A stretch of DNA of 64,000 bases from UBA1081 sp045535305 (lineage in GTDB: Bacteria > Bacillota > Clostridia > Oscillospirales > Acutalibacteraceae). Made by a program: the position numbers and the translations under genes. How positions within the stretch are numbered: position 1 is the first letter of the stretch; every line of letters starts with the position of its first letter. The notes below the pieces were generated by a model, which ran no database searches, was not told where the DNA came from, and saw nothing but the letters and a program-made list of their open reading frames with translations. This document shows positions 36,040-45,148 of the stretch, one piece after another. The DNA is taken from assembly GCA_045535305.1 (NCBI GenBank), contig JAZSLJ010000007.1, positions 1 to 64,000 on the forward strand, in the 5' to 3' direction.

Positions 36040-37371
36040 ATGAAATCCTTTTTCAAAAAAGCTCTGGCAGGCGCATTATCTGCATTAATGCTTGCATCTT
36101 GTGCCGCACCTGCTATGGCAGCAAACACAGAAGATGTTGATTACATCATCACAAACCCCTATGAAACAGTTGATTGGGACAGCTGGAATCACTACAAAGC
36201 AATGCTTCACGCTCACACTCTTTACAGCGACGGCGAAATGGCAATTACAGATGTTGTTGAAGAATATTACGCACAGGATTACGATATTCTTGCAATCACA
36301 GACCACGGCGTTGTTAATCAGGGCTGGGATAAAATTCCCGAAATGCTCCCTCTTATCGGTTACAACAAGTACATCAAAAGACTTGAACCTTTAAGTGCTA
36401 AAAGATATCAGGAAATCACAAACGGTACAGACCGCGACGGCAGAGGTATGCTTGACGTTGAAAAGGGCATAGAAATGAACGGCGTTGTTATGAGAAAGAA
36501 CCATATCAACGGTTTCTTCTGCGGCTACGGTCAGGGCCTTTGGGGTATTGAAGAAGATTATGAAACTCCCGTTGCAGAAACAGAAAAAGCAGGCGGTATT
36601 TCATTCATCGACCATCCCGGCGATTTCTATAACGCAAGCGGCGACATAAACAGAGCTTACGATTACGCAAACCTTAAAGTATGGTGCGAAATCTTTATGA
36701 AATATAAGAGCTGCGTTGGTATTGAGGTTTACAACGAAGGCGACGGCGTTGCAAGACATGACCGTATTATCTGGGATAACATTCTTAAGTATACAGTACC
36801 CAGAGGCAGAGTTGTATGGGGATTCTCAAACGACGATTCACATTGGCTTTCAACAATCGGACTTACAGCAGAAATGTTCCTTATGCCTGAAAACACAAAC
36901 GAGGCTCTCCGCACAGCTATGGAAAACGGCACATTCTTTGCTTGCTCAACTATTTCAAAGGTTGAAATGGGTGAGGAATTCGAAGGCAACGGCGACTATG
37001 CAAAGGTTACAAACATTGTTGTTGACGAAGCTGAAGACACAATCACAGCTACAATCGAATCCAATTCCGACTACACAGTAGAATGGATTGCAGACGGTGA
37101 GATTATTGCATACGGCGATTCAATCGACCTTGATATGTACAGCGATTCAATCAAATCATACGTTCGTTTCCAGATAAAGAACGAAGGCGGTATTGTACTT
37201 TCACAGCCCTTCGTTACTGATGACGGCAACTTTGAAGAATATCAGTTCGACCTTCCCGCAGACCCCGATTACGGTACCATCGGCAATATATTCTACAATA
37301 TCTATCTCAAGCTCAGAAGAACTCTTATCGGCGAGCTTATTTACAGAGCTGCGGTATTGGATAATATGTAA
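36040..37371 (+). CDS. Secreted PHP-domain phosphoesterase, probable lipoprotein
   Basis: Protein of 443 residues with an export signal (MKSFFKKALAGALSALMLASC). The LASC motif suggests a lipoprotein; cleavage after PAMA by signal peptidase I is the alternative. The PHP metal-binding motifs are in order: MLHAHTLYSDGE (near 58), AITDHG (near 88), FIDHPGDF (near 190) and FSNDDSHW (near 267). PHP domains hydrolyse phosphodiesters or phosphomonoesters with a trinuclear metal centre. The last 150 residues have no motif I recognise. The ATG follows AAGGAGGAAAA. Single gene with its own terminator. The extracellular substrate is unknown. Confidence 0.82.
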   Translation: MKSFFKKALAGALSALMLASCAAPAMAANTEDVDYIITNPYETVDWDSWNHYKAMLHAHTLYSDGEMAITDVVEEYYAQDYDILAITDHGVVNQGWDKIPEMLPLIGYNKYIKRLEPLSAKRYQEITNGTDRDGRGMLDVEKGIEMNGVVMRKNHINGFFCGYGQGLWGIEEDYETPVAETEKAGGISFIDHPGDFYNASGDINRAYDYANLKVWCEIFMKYKSCVGIEVYNEGDGVARHDRIIWDNILKYTVPRGRVVWGFSNDDSHWLSTIGLTAEMFLMPENTNEALRTAMENGTFFACSTISKVEMGEEFEGNGDYAKVTNIVVDEAEDTITATIESNSDYTVEWIADGEIIAYGDSIDLDMYSDSIKSYVRFQIKNEGGIVLSQPFVTDDGNFEEYQFDLPADPDYGTIGNIFYNIYLKLRRTLIGELIYRAAVLDNM

Positions 37372-37385
37372 TAAACAAAAAATTT

Positions 37386-37412
37386 CTGCTCCGGATTCGG
37401 AGCAGTTTTTTT
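37386..37412 (+). terminator. Terminator of the PHP-domain gene
   Basis: CTGCTCCG pairs with CGGAGCAG around loop GATT, followed by T7. Confidence 0.9.
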
Positions 37413-37421
37413 ATATATAAA

Positions 37422-37450
37422 TTGCATTTTTATAACTCGTATGCTACAAT
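37422..37450 (+). promoter_or_regulatory. Promoter of the GH78 gene
   Basis: TTGCAT (37422-37427), 17-bp spacer, TACAAT (37445-37450), ahead of the ATG at 37482. Confidence 0.55.
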
Positions 37451-37481
37451 TATATTACTTTATAAAAAGGAGCGCAGAATA

Positions 37482-39659
37482 ATGAAAAATATACTTAATG
37501 CTCAATGGATAAAAAGTGCAAAAATCGTGGAAAGCGGTTCTGTTGAATTCATAAAAGAATTATGTATTTCAAAGCAAGTTAAATCCGCAACAATTGAAGC
37601 TACTGCTTACGGCGTTTACGAAATTGAAATCAACGGCAAAAAGGTGGGCGATTATATCTTTGCCCCCGGTTGGACATCATACAGACACCGTTTACAGGTG
37701 GAAACTTATGACGTTACATCAATGCTTGCAGAGAATAACACCATCGTTATAGGTGTTGCAGGCGGATGGAAAACTCCTAACTTTTTCAACAGCGAAAAAG
37801 GTGAAATGTATTTAGGTGTGGGCGAAACCGCTGTTATTGCCGCTATTGAAATTGAATACACAGACGGCACAAACGAAATTATCTATACCGATGAAAATTG
37901 GCTCTGCCGCAAAGGCAAAACTCTTTATTCCCACATCTATAACGGCTACACATACGACCCCTCATTCACAGACGACAAGACTGTGTACGCGCTCCCCTTC
38001 CCCTGCAAAAAAGATAATCTTATGGACCGTGTGGGCGAAAAAGTTACCGAGCACGAATACATCACCGCAAAGGAAATTATTATCACTCCCAAGGGTGAAA
38101 CAGTGCTTGATTTCGGTCAGAATGTTACAGGCTATGTTCAGTTTAAAATCAAAGGCAACAAAGGCGAAAAAGCCGTTATTCACCACGCGGAAGTGCTTGA
38201 TGCCGAGGGCAATTTCTACACCGACAACTACCGTAGTGCAAAGGCAGAAGCCGCATTTATCTGCGACGGCGAGGAGCATATTTACAAGCCCCGTTACAAT
38301 TTCTTCGGTTTCCGTTACATCAGACTCGAAAATTGGAGCGACGAGGTAAAAACAGAGAACTTTACCGCTATCGTTGTTCATTCAGATATGAAGCGAACAG
38401 GTTATTTTGAATGTTCCGATGCTCGTATCAACAAGCTTTTCAGTAACGTCATATGGGGTCAGAAAGGCAATTTCCTTGATGTTCCCACAGACTGCCCGCA
38501 GCGTGATGAAAGACTCGGCTGGACAGGTGATGCTCAGGTATTCGTTAAAACAGCATCATACAACTATGACGTTGAAAAATTCTTTATAAAGTGGCTCGGC
38601 GACCTCAGAGCTGACCAGACAAACTGGGGTGCGGTGCCTCATGTTATTCCCAACACATTCCAGCCCGACGATGAATGCTCCGCCGCCTGGGCAGATGCGG
38701 CAACAATATGCCCCTGGCAGATTTATCAGACCTATGGCAACAAGCAGATTCTCGAAGATTCTCTCAAATCAATGCGTGATTATCTTGAATATATTGAATA
38801 TCACACCTGGGACGGTATCTGGGCAAAGGGACACCATTTCGGCGACTGGCTCAATCTTGACGGCAGTTCACCTGAAGATTGCAGTCATGGTACAGATAAA
38901 GACCTTATTGCGGCAGCATTTTTCATCTATTCAAGTGAGCTTTACATAAAATCCTGTGCCGTTTGCGGCAAGGATGCGGACACAATTCCCGAACTGCGTG
39001 AAAAATCAATAATCGCATTCAGAAACAAGTATATGAAAGACGGCAAAATCCTGCCCGAATATGCAACTCAGACTGCTTGTGTACTTGCCTGTCATTTCGG
39101 CATCAGCGATAACATCCCCGAAACTGCAAAACAGCTCAACGAGCTTGTAACAGAGTGCGGACACCTTAAAACAGGCTTTGTAGGCACACCATATCTGCTT
39201 CACGCTTTAAGCGACAACGGCTACACAAAAACTGCATACGATCTGCTTCTTCGTGAAGAATATCCCTCATGGCTGTTCTCTGTTAAAATGGGTGCAACCA
39301 CAATCTGGGAGCATTGGGACGGTATGCGTGAGGACGGCACAATGTGGAGTGATTCAATGAACTCCTTTAACCACTATGCTTATGGCTCTGTTGCCGACTG
39401 GCTTTACGGTGATGCGGCGGGTATAAAGATTGACGAAAGCAAGCCTGCATTTGAGCATATCATTTTTGCACCCGTTACTGATGAAAGACTCGACTATGTT
39501 AAGGCTTCAATCGAATCAAGACACGGCACTGTAAAATCCGAATGGAAAAGAGAAAACGGCGTTGTTACATATTCCTTCACAGTCCCCGAAGGATGTACGG
39601 CAACTGTTATTCTTGACGGAAAAGAAACGGAAATTACAGAGGGTGAATATACATTTTAA
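37482..39659 (+). CDS. GH78 alpha-L-rhamnosidase
   Basis: Alpha-L-rhamnosidase of 725 residues. N-terminal beta-sandwich domains carry ATAYGVYEIEINGKKVGDYI, FAPGWTSYRHRLQV and VLDFGQNVTGYV; the (alpha/alpha)6 barrel has DVPTDCPQRDERLGWTGDAQ (near 333-352, with the conserved acidic catalytic residues) and GATTIWEHWDGM (near 607). A C-terminal sandwich ends the protein. It removes rhamnose from plant glycosides or pectin side chains. No signal peptide, so intracellular. The start is ATG 37482, nine bases after AAGGAG; a longer frame from 37422 overlaps the promoter. Single gene with its own promoter and terminator. Confidence 0.92.
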   Translation: MKNILNAQWIKSAKIVESGSVEFIKELCISKQVKSATIEATAYGVYEIEINGKKVGDYIFAPGWTSYRHRLQVETYDVTSMLAENNTIVIGVAGGWKTPNFFNSEKGEMYLGVGETAVIAAIEIEYTDGTNEIIYTDENWLCRKGKTLYSHIYNGYTYDPSFTDDKTVYALPFPCKKDNLMDRVGEKVTEHEYITAKEIIITPKGETVLDFGQNVTGYVQFKIKGNKGEKAVIHHAEVLDAEGNFYTDNYRSAKAEAAFICDGEEHIYKPRYNFFGFRYIRLENWSDEVKTENFTAIVVHSDMKRTGYFECSDARINKLFSNVIWGQKGNFLDVPTDCPQRDERLGWTGDAQVFVKTASYNYDVEKFFIKWLGDLRADQTNWGAVPHVIPNTFQPDDECSAAWADAATICPWQIYQTYGNKQILEDSLKSMRDYLEYIEYHTWDGIWAKGHHFGDWLNLDGSSPEDCSHGTDKDLIAAAFFIYSSELYIKSCAVCGKDADTIPELREKSIIAFRNKYMKDGKILPEYATQTACVLACHFGISDNIPETAKQLNELVTECGHLKTGFVGTPYLLHALSDNGYTKTAYDLLLREEYPSWLFSVKMGATTIWEHWDGMREDGTMWSDSMNSFNHYAYGSVADWLYGDAAGIKIDESKPAFEHIIFAPVTDERLDYVKASIESRHGTVKSEWKRENGVVTYSFTVPEGCTATVILDGKETEITEGEYTF

Positions 39660-39681
39660 ATACTTTATATAAATAAAAAAA

Positions 39682-39713
39682 CTCCGAAGTTTCAATGCTT
39701 CGGAGCTTTTTTT
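39682..39713. terminator. Bidirectional terminator
   Basis: CTCCGAAG (39682-39689) pairs with CTTCGGAG (39698-39705), with T7 on the plus side and an A-run on the left giving T-run on the minus strand. It serves the convergent GH78 and metallophosphoesterase genes. Confidence 0.88.
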
Positions 39714-39715
39714 GG

Positions 39716-40732
39716 TCAATTCACTTGTTCAAAATCATACATATCTCTTATATTTTCTGCATTGGTATGAATTGTGATTAAGGTACTTGATACTTTTGTC
39801 TGCGGTGTAATGTGATAATATGTACCGTTATAAAAACTGCATTTACCCTCTTTCGGGTGAACGTGTCCCATCGAAACAAGTCCCACACATCCCGACTTTT
39901 CAAAAACCTCGTCAAGCGGTGCATTTTTTGGAATATTGTACTCTTCCTTTACCTCATCAAGCGTTGAGTAATTATCTGCATATGCTTCTCCGTTAATTGC
40001 GGCTTTTGCAAAGTTGGGAGTGTTTTCGTGTAAAAACACGCTTATCATAATATCAGGATTTGTTTTGAGCTTTTCATCAATTGCGTTTTTACACCACTGA
40101 ACCTGATCTTCGTGTACATATCCGTAAATATGCTCTTCATCCTCATTATCATAATCCATTGTATCAAGAAATACAAAAGAATGAACTGTTTTTTCACCGT
40201 CTGAAATGTCAATCGTATACTGTGCACCACCGGAAATATCCTTTTCATCTGCACAAAGACAATATTCTGACTGTGAAAGATATGCAACCACATCTGCACT
40301 TGTTCCGTATTTTATACCGTCATTATTGCCGGGGATATATGCCCAATACTGCTCAAGTGAATCAAAAAGTCCACCTATTTTATCAAGAACATACTGTTTA
40401 TTAAAAGCTCCCGATTCACCGTCATCTATCATATCACCCGAAACAACAACAAGGTCAGGATTATATTTTACCGTCAACTCCTCCATCTTTTTTAACAATT
40501 TTACATCATTCCATGAAAGTCCTGTAGTGAAATGCGTATCTGAAAATTGCAAAACTGTGAAATCTCCGTTTTTATCCGCATACAGTATTGGAAATTCCTT
40601 GTTTACCGTTATCGTTTCGGCATAACCGGTTATATCACCTTTTGATGTAAGCTGTGTAAATGAGCCGTCCGTTGTGAAAAAATTAAATATTCCGCTGAGA
40701 ACTGCCAACAAAATTGCAAAAAATGCTTTCAT
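39716..40732 (-). CDS. Secreted calcineurin-like metallophosphoesterase
   Basis: Protein of 338 residues with an N-terminal hydrophobic signal (MKAFFAILLAVLSGIFNFF). The dimetal motifs are complete: LQFSDTHF (D-x-H, near 67), VVVSGDMIDD (G-D, near 97), IPGNNDG (G-N-N/H-D, near 146), FLHENT and VSMGHVHP (G-H-x-H, near 285). The family hydrolyses phosphomono- or diesters. The protein is probably anchored or released outside the membrane. Its promoter is divergent from that of the small XRE regulator, so the regulator may control it. Substrate unknown. Confidence 0.87.
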   Translation of the reverse strand: MKAFFAILLAVLSGIFNFFTTDGSFTQLTSKGDITGYAETITVNKEFPILYADKNGDFTVLQFSDTHFTTGLSWNDVKLLKKMEELTVKYNPDLVVVSGDMIDDGESGAFNKQYVLDKIGGLFDSLEQYWAYIPGNNDGIKYGTSADVVAYLSQSEYCLCADEKDISGGAQYTIDISDGEKTVHSFVFLDTMDYDNEDEEHIYGYVHEDQVQWCKNAIDEKLKTNPDIMISVFLHENTPNFAKAAINGEAYADNYSTLDEVKEEYNIPKNAPLDEVFEKSGCVGLVSMGHVHPKEGKCSFYNGTYYHITPQTKVSSTLITIHTNAENIRDMYDFEQVN

Positions 40733-40758
40733 TATAGTTCCTCCTTATTTTTTTCTTT

Positions 40759-40787
40759 ATATTATCACAAAATGAGATATATGTCAA
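40759..40787 (-). promoter_or_regulatory. Promoter of the metallophosphoesterase gene
   Basis: Minus-strand TTGACA (40782-40787), 17-bp spacer, TAATAT (40759-40764). A small dyad ATACTTTTTTAGTAT beside it, before the divergent XRE gene, could be an operator. Confidence 0.65.
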
Positions 40788-40835
40788 TACTTAATACTTT
40801 TTTAGTATAAAATATATTTGATTGGAGTGGACTAT

Positions 40836-41048
40836 GTGCGACTTAAAGATTTGCGTGAAGATAATGATTATTCACAAACTTTTATTGCTGAATATTTAGG
40901 AGTAAAACAAAATACTTACTCTCAATATGAATGTGAAAAAAGAGAAATACCTATTTCAATGCTTGTAAAACTTGCAAAACTTTATAACACATCCGTTGAC
41001 TATATACTTTGCATTACAAATAACCCTGACAGATACGAAGATGTGTAA
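40836..41048 (+). CDS. Small XRE-family HTH regulator
   Basis: DNA-binding protein of about 70 residues, essentially one XRE helix-turn-helix domain: LKDLREDNDYSQTFIAEYLGV, KQNTYSQYECEKREIPI, and a final helix KLAKLYNTSVDYIL. The start is GTG 40836, eight bases after GGAG; the TTG at 40818 would place that site inside the gene. It is a paralogue of the 68-residue regulator at 56232-56438. It is divergent from the metallophosphoesterase gene and lies 37 bp before the antitoxin promoter of TA module 2. It may simply repress itself and its neighbour. Confidence 0.82.
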   Translation: MRLKDLREDNDYSQTFIAEYLGVKQNTYSQYECEKREIPISMLVKLAKLYNTSVDYILCITNNPDRYEDV

Positions 41049-41084
41049 ATCTCCGAAGATTATACATTAGAGATTAAGTTTCAC

Positions 41085-41113
41085 TTGACAAAAACTGATA
41101 TATTGAGTATAAT
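41085..41113 (+). promoter_or_regulatory. Antitoxin-RNA promoter, module 2
   Basis: Full consensus TTGACA (41085-41090), 17-bp spacer, TATAAT (41108-41113). Confidence 0.85.
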
Positions 41114-41119
41114 AAAAAT

Positions 41120-41215
41120 GCAAGGTGTTACCGACAGACGGATGCACCCTCGCAAGATACTGTTTATGAAATAAACCGTCCTACGATTCGAAGCAAAGGG
41201 CGGTTATTTCTTTTT
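41120..41215 (+). ncRNA. Antitoxin RNA of type I toxin-antitoxin module 2 (RNAII-like)
   Basis: Predicted small RNA starting near 41120 with CAAGGTGTTACCG ... CGGATGCACCCTC, very close to the antitoxin RNA of module 1. It ends in the hairpin AACCGTCC (41174-41181) with GGGCGGTT (41198-41205), followed by ATTTCTTTTT. It is convergent with, and overlaps the end of, the toxin transcript. Ends are predicted. Confidence 0.7.
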
Positions 41216-41284
41216 GCTGTTTATAGCAAGTATGTAGCCTGTTGCAAAGACAAATACAAGAATAATTGCCGCAAAATACTCCAT
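41204..41284 (-). CDS. Holin-like small toxin, type I module 2 (26 residues)
   Basis: Peptide of 26 residues starting MEYFAAIILVFVFATGYILA and ending in INSKKK: a single membrane helix with a lysine tail. The start is ATG 41284 after GGGGGTG; a longer frame from 41395 would translate the 5' leader. The SD can pair with CACACCCTC just upstream, a stem likely to mask it. The stop lies inside the terminator stem. It keeps the genetic layout of module 1 with a diverged peptide. Promoter at 41351-41379. Toxicity is inferred from architecture. Confidence 0.78.
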   Translation of the reverse strand: MEYFAAIILVFVFATGYILAINSKKK

Positions 41285-41350
41285 AGCATACACCCCCTTT
41301 TGAGGGTGTGGATTCAACCGCCTACCGTAAAGATAACACCTTACGCTGAC

Positions 41351-41379
41351 ATTATAAGCCGTATTTTGACATTTGTCAA
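41351..41379 (-). promoter_or_regulatory. Toxin promoter, module 2
   Basis: Minus-strand full consensus TTGACA (41374-41379), 17-bp spacer, TATAAT (41351-41356). The transcript would start near 41344 in GCGTAAGGTGTTATC. Confidence 0.85.
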
Positions 41380-41400
41380 TTGCAATAATATACAAAGACT

Positions 41401-41441
41401 CAAAAATAACGCAGTTACCGCTGAAAGGCAGTAACTGCGTT
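41401..41441 (-). terminator. Terminator of the purine operon
   Basis: On the minus strand an 11-bp stem AACGCAGTTAC/GTAACTGCGTT (arms 41408-41418 and 41431-41441), followed by ATTTTTG. Confidence 0.85.
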
Positions 41442-41455
41442 TTGCTGTATTTTAC

Positions 41456-44400
41456 TTACTTAAAGTATTTAACTGCTGATGTGAACATACCGATATTGAA
41501 ATCGCCGTCAACGTTCTTATAAAGTCCGTTGCCGATACGCTCGGAGTGTCCCATTTTACCGAGAACTCTGCCGTCGGGTGAAGTGATACCTTCAATAGCA
41601 CATACAGAGTTGTTGGGATTGAAATGAATATCCGTTGTGGGGTTGCCGTTAAGGTCAACATACTGTGTAGCAATCTGACCGTTAGCCGCAAGCTCCTTAA
41701 CAAGATCGTCGGAGCAGAGGAATCTGCCTTCGCCGTGAGAAATAGGCACTGTGTAAACATCACCCACATTTGTTTCCATAAGCCAGGGGGACTTATTGGA
41801 TGCAATTCTTGTGCGTACAAGTCTGGACTGATGTCTGCCGATTGTGTTGTAAGTAAGAGTGGGACAGGATGCATCAGTATCAATTATCTCACCGTAAGGA
41901 ACAAGACCTAACTTGATAAGAGCCTGGAAGCCGTTACAGATACCTGCCATAAGGCCGTCGCGGTTTTTAAGAAGCTCATGTACCTGCTCTTTGATTGCCG
42001 CATTACGGAAGAATGCTGTAATGAATTTACCTGCACCGTCGGGCTCATCCCCGCCGGAGAAACCGCCGGGGATAAAGATAATCTGAGAATCCTTAACCTT
42101 GCTTGCAAACGCATCAACAGATTCTGCAATAGCCTGTGCTGAAAGGTTCTTTATAACAAAGATTTCGGGGTCTGCACCTGCTGTCATAAGTGCCTTTGCT
42201 GTGTCAAACTCACAGTTTGTGCCGGGGAATACGGGAATAAGCACCTTGGGCTTTGCTGTTTTGATAGCGGGAGCAACTCTTGTTTCTGCATTATATGAAA
42301 ATGCGGGAATTTCCTTGTTATCCTGTTTGATATTGCAGGAATAGATAGGTTCAAGCTTGTTTTCGTAAATTTCAAGGAGAGAAGCAAGCTCAATTTCGGT
42401 ATTTGCATACTTGATTGTCTCTTCAAGAGTTGTGTAACCGAGAAGAGTGCCGATTTCATCCTCTGTATTGAGTTCAAGAATGAATGCACCGTAGTTATAT
42501 CCGAAAATATCATCAAGTTCAACAGCATCGTTATACTCAAAGCCGATACCGTTACCGAAGCACATCTTCATAACAGCTTCTGCAACACCGCCGTAAGTGG
42601 GAGTGTAACAAGCTTCAACAATACCCTTGCTCATATAGCCGTAAACTTCGTCAAAGAGTGCTTTTTCGGATGCTGCAACGGGAAGACCGTTTTCATCACA
42701 TTCGGGTTTAAGGATAACAACCTTATGACCCGCACCCTTGAATTCGGGAGAAACAACCTCATTTACATTACCTGTTGTAACAGCAAATGAAACGAGTGTG
42801 GGAGGTACGTCGATATCCTCAAAAGTACCGCTCATTGAGTCTTTACCGCCGATAGATGCGATTTCGTAATCCATCTGAGCCTTGAATGCACCGAGAAGTG
42901 CTGAAAGAGGCTGTCCCCAACGAGCAGGGCTCTTTTCGGGTTTTTCAAAATATTCCTGGAATGTAAGGTACACGTCCTCAAACTTTGCGCCTGTTGCAAC
43001 AAGCTTTGCAACAGACTCAACAACAGCAAGATATGCGCCGTGATAAGGACTCTTTTCCATAATAAAGGGATTGTAACCCCATGACATATATGAACAGGTG
43101 TCTGTGTGCTGTTTTTCAACGGAAACCTTATTTACCATAGCCTGAATGGGAGTAAGCTGATTCTTACCGCCGAAAGGCATAAGAACTGTGCCTGCACCGA
43201 TTGTGGAGTCAAAACGCTCGGAAAGTCCTCTCTTTGAGCAGACGTTAAGGTCGCCTGCGAGAGCTTTGTATGCACTGTCAAAATCGGTAACTGCACCTTT
43301 ATCATATGACTTGAACTTTTCAGGTCTAATGTCGATATGCTTCTGTGCGCCGTTTGAGTTAAGGAACTCTCTTGAAAGGTCAACAATAACCTTTCCGTTC
43401 CATGTCATTGTAAGTCTGGGCTCTGCTTTTACCTTTGCAACAACTGTTGCTTCAAGGTTTTCACTGTTTGCAAGCTCTACGAATCTTGCAACATCCTTTG
43501 CTTCAACAACAACAGCCATTCTTTCCTGTGATTCGCTGATAGCAAGCTCTGTGCCGTCAAGACCTTCGTACTTTTTGGGTACTGCATTAAGGTCGATTTC
43601 AAGACCGTCTGCAAGCTCACCGATGGCAACGGATACACCGCCTGCACCGAAGTCGTTACAACGCTTGATAAGTCTTGAAGCCTCTGCATTTCTGAAAAGA
43701 CGCTGAAGCTTTCTTTCCTCGGGAGCATTACCCTTCTGAACCTCTGCACCGCAGCTTTCAAGTGATTCAAGAGTGTGTGATTTTGATGAACCTGTTGCAC
43801 CGCCGCAACCGTCGCGGCCTGTTCTGCCGCCTAAAAGGATAACGATATCACCGGGATCGGGACATTCTCTTCTTACGTTTTCAGCGGGAGCAGCAGCAAT
43901 AACTGCGCCGATTTCCATACGCTTTGCAACATAACCGCTGTGGTAGATTTCGTCTACCTGACCTGTTGCAAGACCGATCTGGTTGCCGTAGGATGAATAA
44001 CCTGCAGCAGCAGTAGTAACAATCTTTCTCTGGGGAAGCTTACCCTTGATTGTATCTTTAACGGGAACAAGAGGATCGCCTGCGCCTGTAACACGCATAG
44101 CTGCATATACATAAGAACGGCCTGAAAGGGGGTCGCGGATTGCGCCGCCGATACAGGTTGCCGCACCGCCGAAGGGCTCAATTTCTGTGGGGTGGTTGTG
44201 AGTTTCGTTTTTGAAAAGAAGAAGCCAATCCTGTTCTTCACCCTCAACGTTAACCTTAATTTTAACGGTACAAGCGTTGATTTCTTCTGATTCGTCAATT
44301 CTCGGAAGCTTGCCCTTTGCCTTTAAATATCTTGTGCCTACTGTGGCAATATCCATAAGGTTGATGGGCTTTGTTCTGCCGATTTCGTGTCTTGCGGCAA

Positions 44401-45148
44401 TGTATTCGTCATAAGCCTTCTGCAAAAGAGGCTCTTCAAACTTAACGCTGTCGATTGTGGTTAAGAATGTTGTATGACGGCAATGATCTGACCAGTATGT
44501 ATCAATCATTCTGATTTCCGTAATAGTGGGTGTCTTGTTTTCGGACTTGAAATAATCCTGACAGAATTTAATATCGTCAGCATCCATAGCAAGAGCGTAA
44601 TTCTTAACAAACTGTGCAAGACCGTTTTCATCAAGGTCATTAAAGCCTTCAAGCACAGCTACGCTGTCGGGTACTGTGTACTCTGCCTTGAGAGTATCGA
44701 AAGTATCCATTGTTGCTTCACGGCTCTCAACAGGGTTGATAACATACTTTTTAACAGCTTCAATTTCTGATGCGGACATATCGCCCTTCATAACATAAAC
44801 TCTCGCAGTTCTTACAAGAGGTCTTTCGCCCTGTGAAATAATCTGTATACACTGAGCGGCGGAGTCTGCACGCTGGTCAAACTGACCGGGAAGATACTCA
44901 ACTGCAAATACAATATCACCCTCATCAGCTTTAAGCTCGTCTGTTACGATGTCAAGCTGAGGCTCGGAGAAAACCGTTTTAACGGAGTAATCAAACAAAT
45001 CCTTGTCGATATTTTCAACATCATAACGGTTAAGAAGTCTTAATTCTTTAAGAGAAGAAATACCGAGAAGTGTAATCAAATCGTTTTTAAGAGAATGAGC
45101 CTCGTGGGCAAGTTCTTCTTTTTTTTCTACAAATATTCTGTATACCAT
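41456..45148 (-). CDS. purL: Phosphoribosylformylglycinamidine synthase, single-chain
   Basis: FGAM synthase of 1230 residues, the large form in which the synthetase and glutaminase are fused. It converts FGAR, glutamine and ATP to FGAM (step 4 of purine synthesis). Seen: TYWSDHCRHTTF near 230, ETHNHPTEIEPFGGAATCIGG (substrate/ATP site), DFGAGGVSVAIGELADG and GGKDSMSGTF in the synthetase halves, and a C-terminal class I glutaminase with PGTNCEFDTAKA, MAGICNGFQ (nucleophile Cys) and SHGEGRF (His/Glu). No separate purS or purQ is needed. The start overlaps the purD stop by one base. Last gene of the purine operon. Confidence 0.96.
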   Translation of the reverse strand: MVYRIFVEKKEELAHEAHSLKNDLITLLGISSLKELRLLNRYDVENIDKDLFDYSVKTVFSEPQLDIVTDELKADEGDIVFAVEYLPGQFDQRADSAAQCIQIISQGERPLVRTARVYVMKGDMSASEIEAVKKYVINPVESREATMDTFDTLKAEYTVPDSVAVLEGFNDLDENGLAQFVKNYALAMDADDIKFCQDYFKSENKTPTITEIRMIDTYWSDHCRHTTFLTTIDSVKFEEPLLQKAYDEYIAARHEIGRTKPINLMDIATVGTRYLKAKGKLPRIDESEEINACTVKIKVNVEGEEQDWLLLFKNETHNHPTEIEPFGGAATCIGGAIRDPLSGRSYVYAAMRVTGAGDPLVPVKDTIKGKLPQRKIVTTAAAGYSSYGNQIGLATGQVDEIYHSGYVAKRMEIGAVIAAAPAENVRRECPDPGDIVILLGGRTGRDGCGGATGSSKSHTLESLESCGAEVQKGNAPEERKLQRLFRNAEASRLIKRCNDFGAGGVSVAIGELADGLEIDLNAVPKKYEGLDGTELAISESQERMAVVVEAKDVARFVELANSENLEATVVAKVKAEPRLTMTWNGKVIVDLSREFLNSNGAQKHIDIRPEKFKSYDKGAVTDFDSAYKALAGDLNVCSKRGLSERFDSTIGAGTVLMPFGGKNQLTPIQAMVNKVSVEKQHTDTCSYMSWGYNPFIMEKSPYHGAYLAVVESVAKLVATGAKFEDVYLTFQEYFEKPEKSPARWGQPLSALLGAFKAQMDYEIASIGGKDSMSGTFEDIDVPPTLVSFAVTTGNVNEVVSPEFKGAGHKVVILKPECDENGLPVAASEKALFDEVYGYMSKGIVEACYTPTYGGVAEAVMKMCFGNGIGFEYNDAVELDDIFGYNYGAFILELNTEDEIGTLLGYTTLEETIKYANTEIELASLLEIYENKLEPIYSCNIKQDNKEIPAFSYNAETRVAPAIKTAKPKVLIPVFPGTNCEFDTAKALMTAGADPEIFVIKNLSAQAIAESVDAFASKVKDSQIIFIPGGFSGGDEPDGAGKFITAFFRNAAIKEQVHELLKNRDGLMAGICNGFQALIKLGLVPYGEIIDTDASCPTLTYNTIGRHQSRLVRTRIASNKSPWLMETNVGDVYTVPISHGEGRFLCSDDLVKELAANGQIATQYVDLNGNPTTDIHFNPNNSVCAIEGITSPDGRVLGKMGHSERIGNGLYKNVDGDFNIGMFTSAVKYFK

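Noticed and set aside
40836..41048. XRE gene as protein antitoxin for the neighbouring small toxin
   Set aside because: The toxin locus already has a complete RNA antitoxin with its own promoter; the XRE gene is on the opposite strand and its paralogue at 56232 has no toxin beside it.
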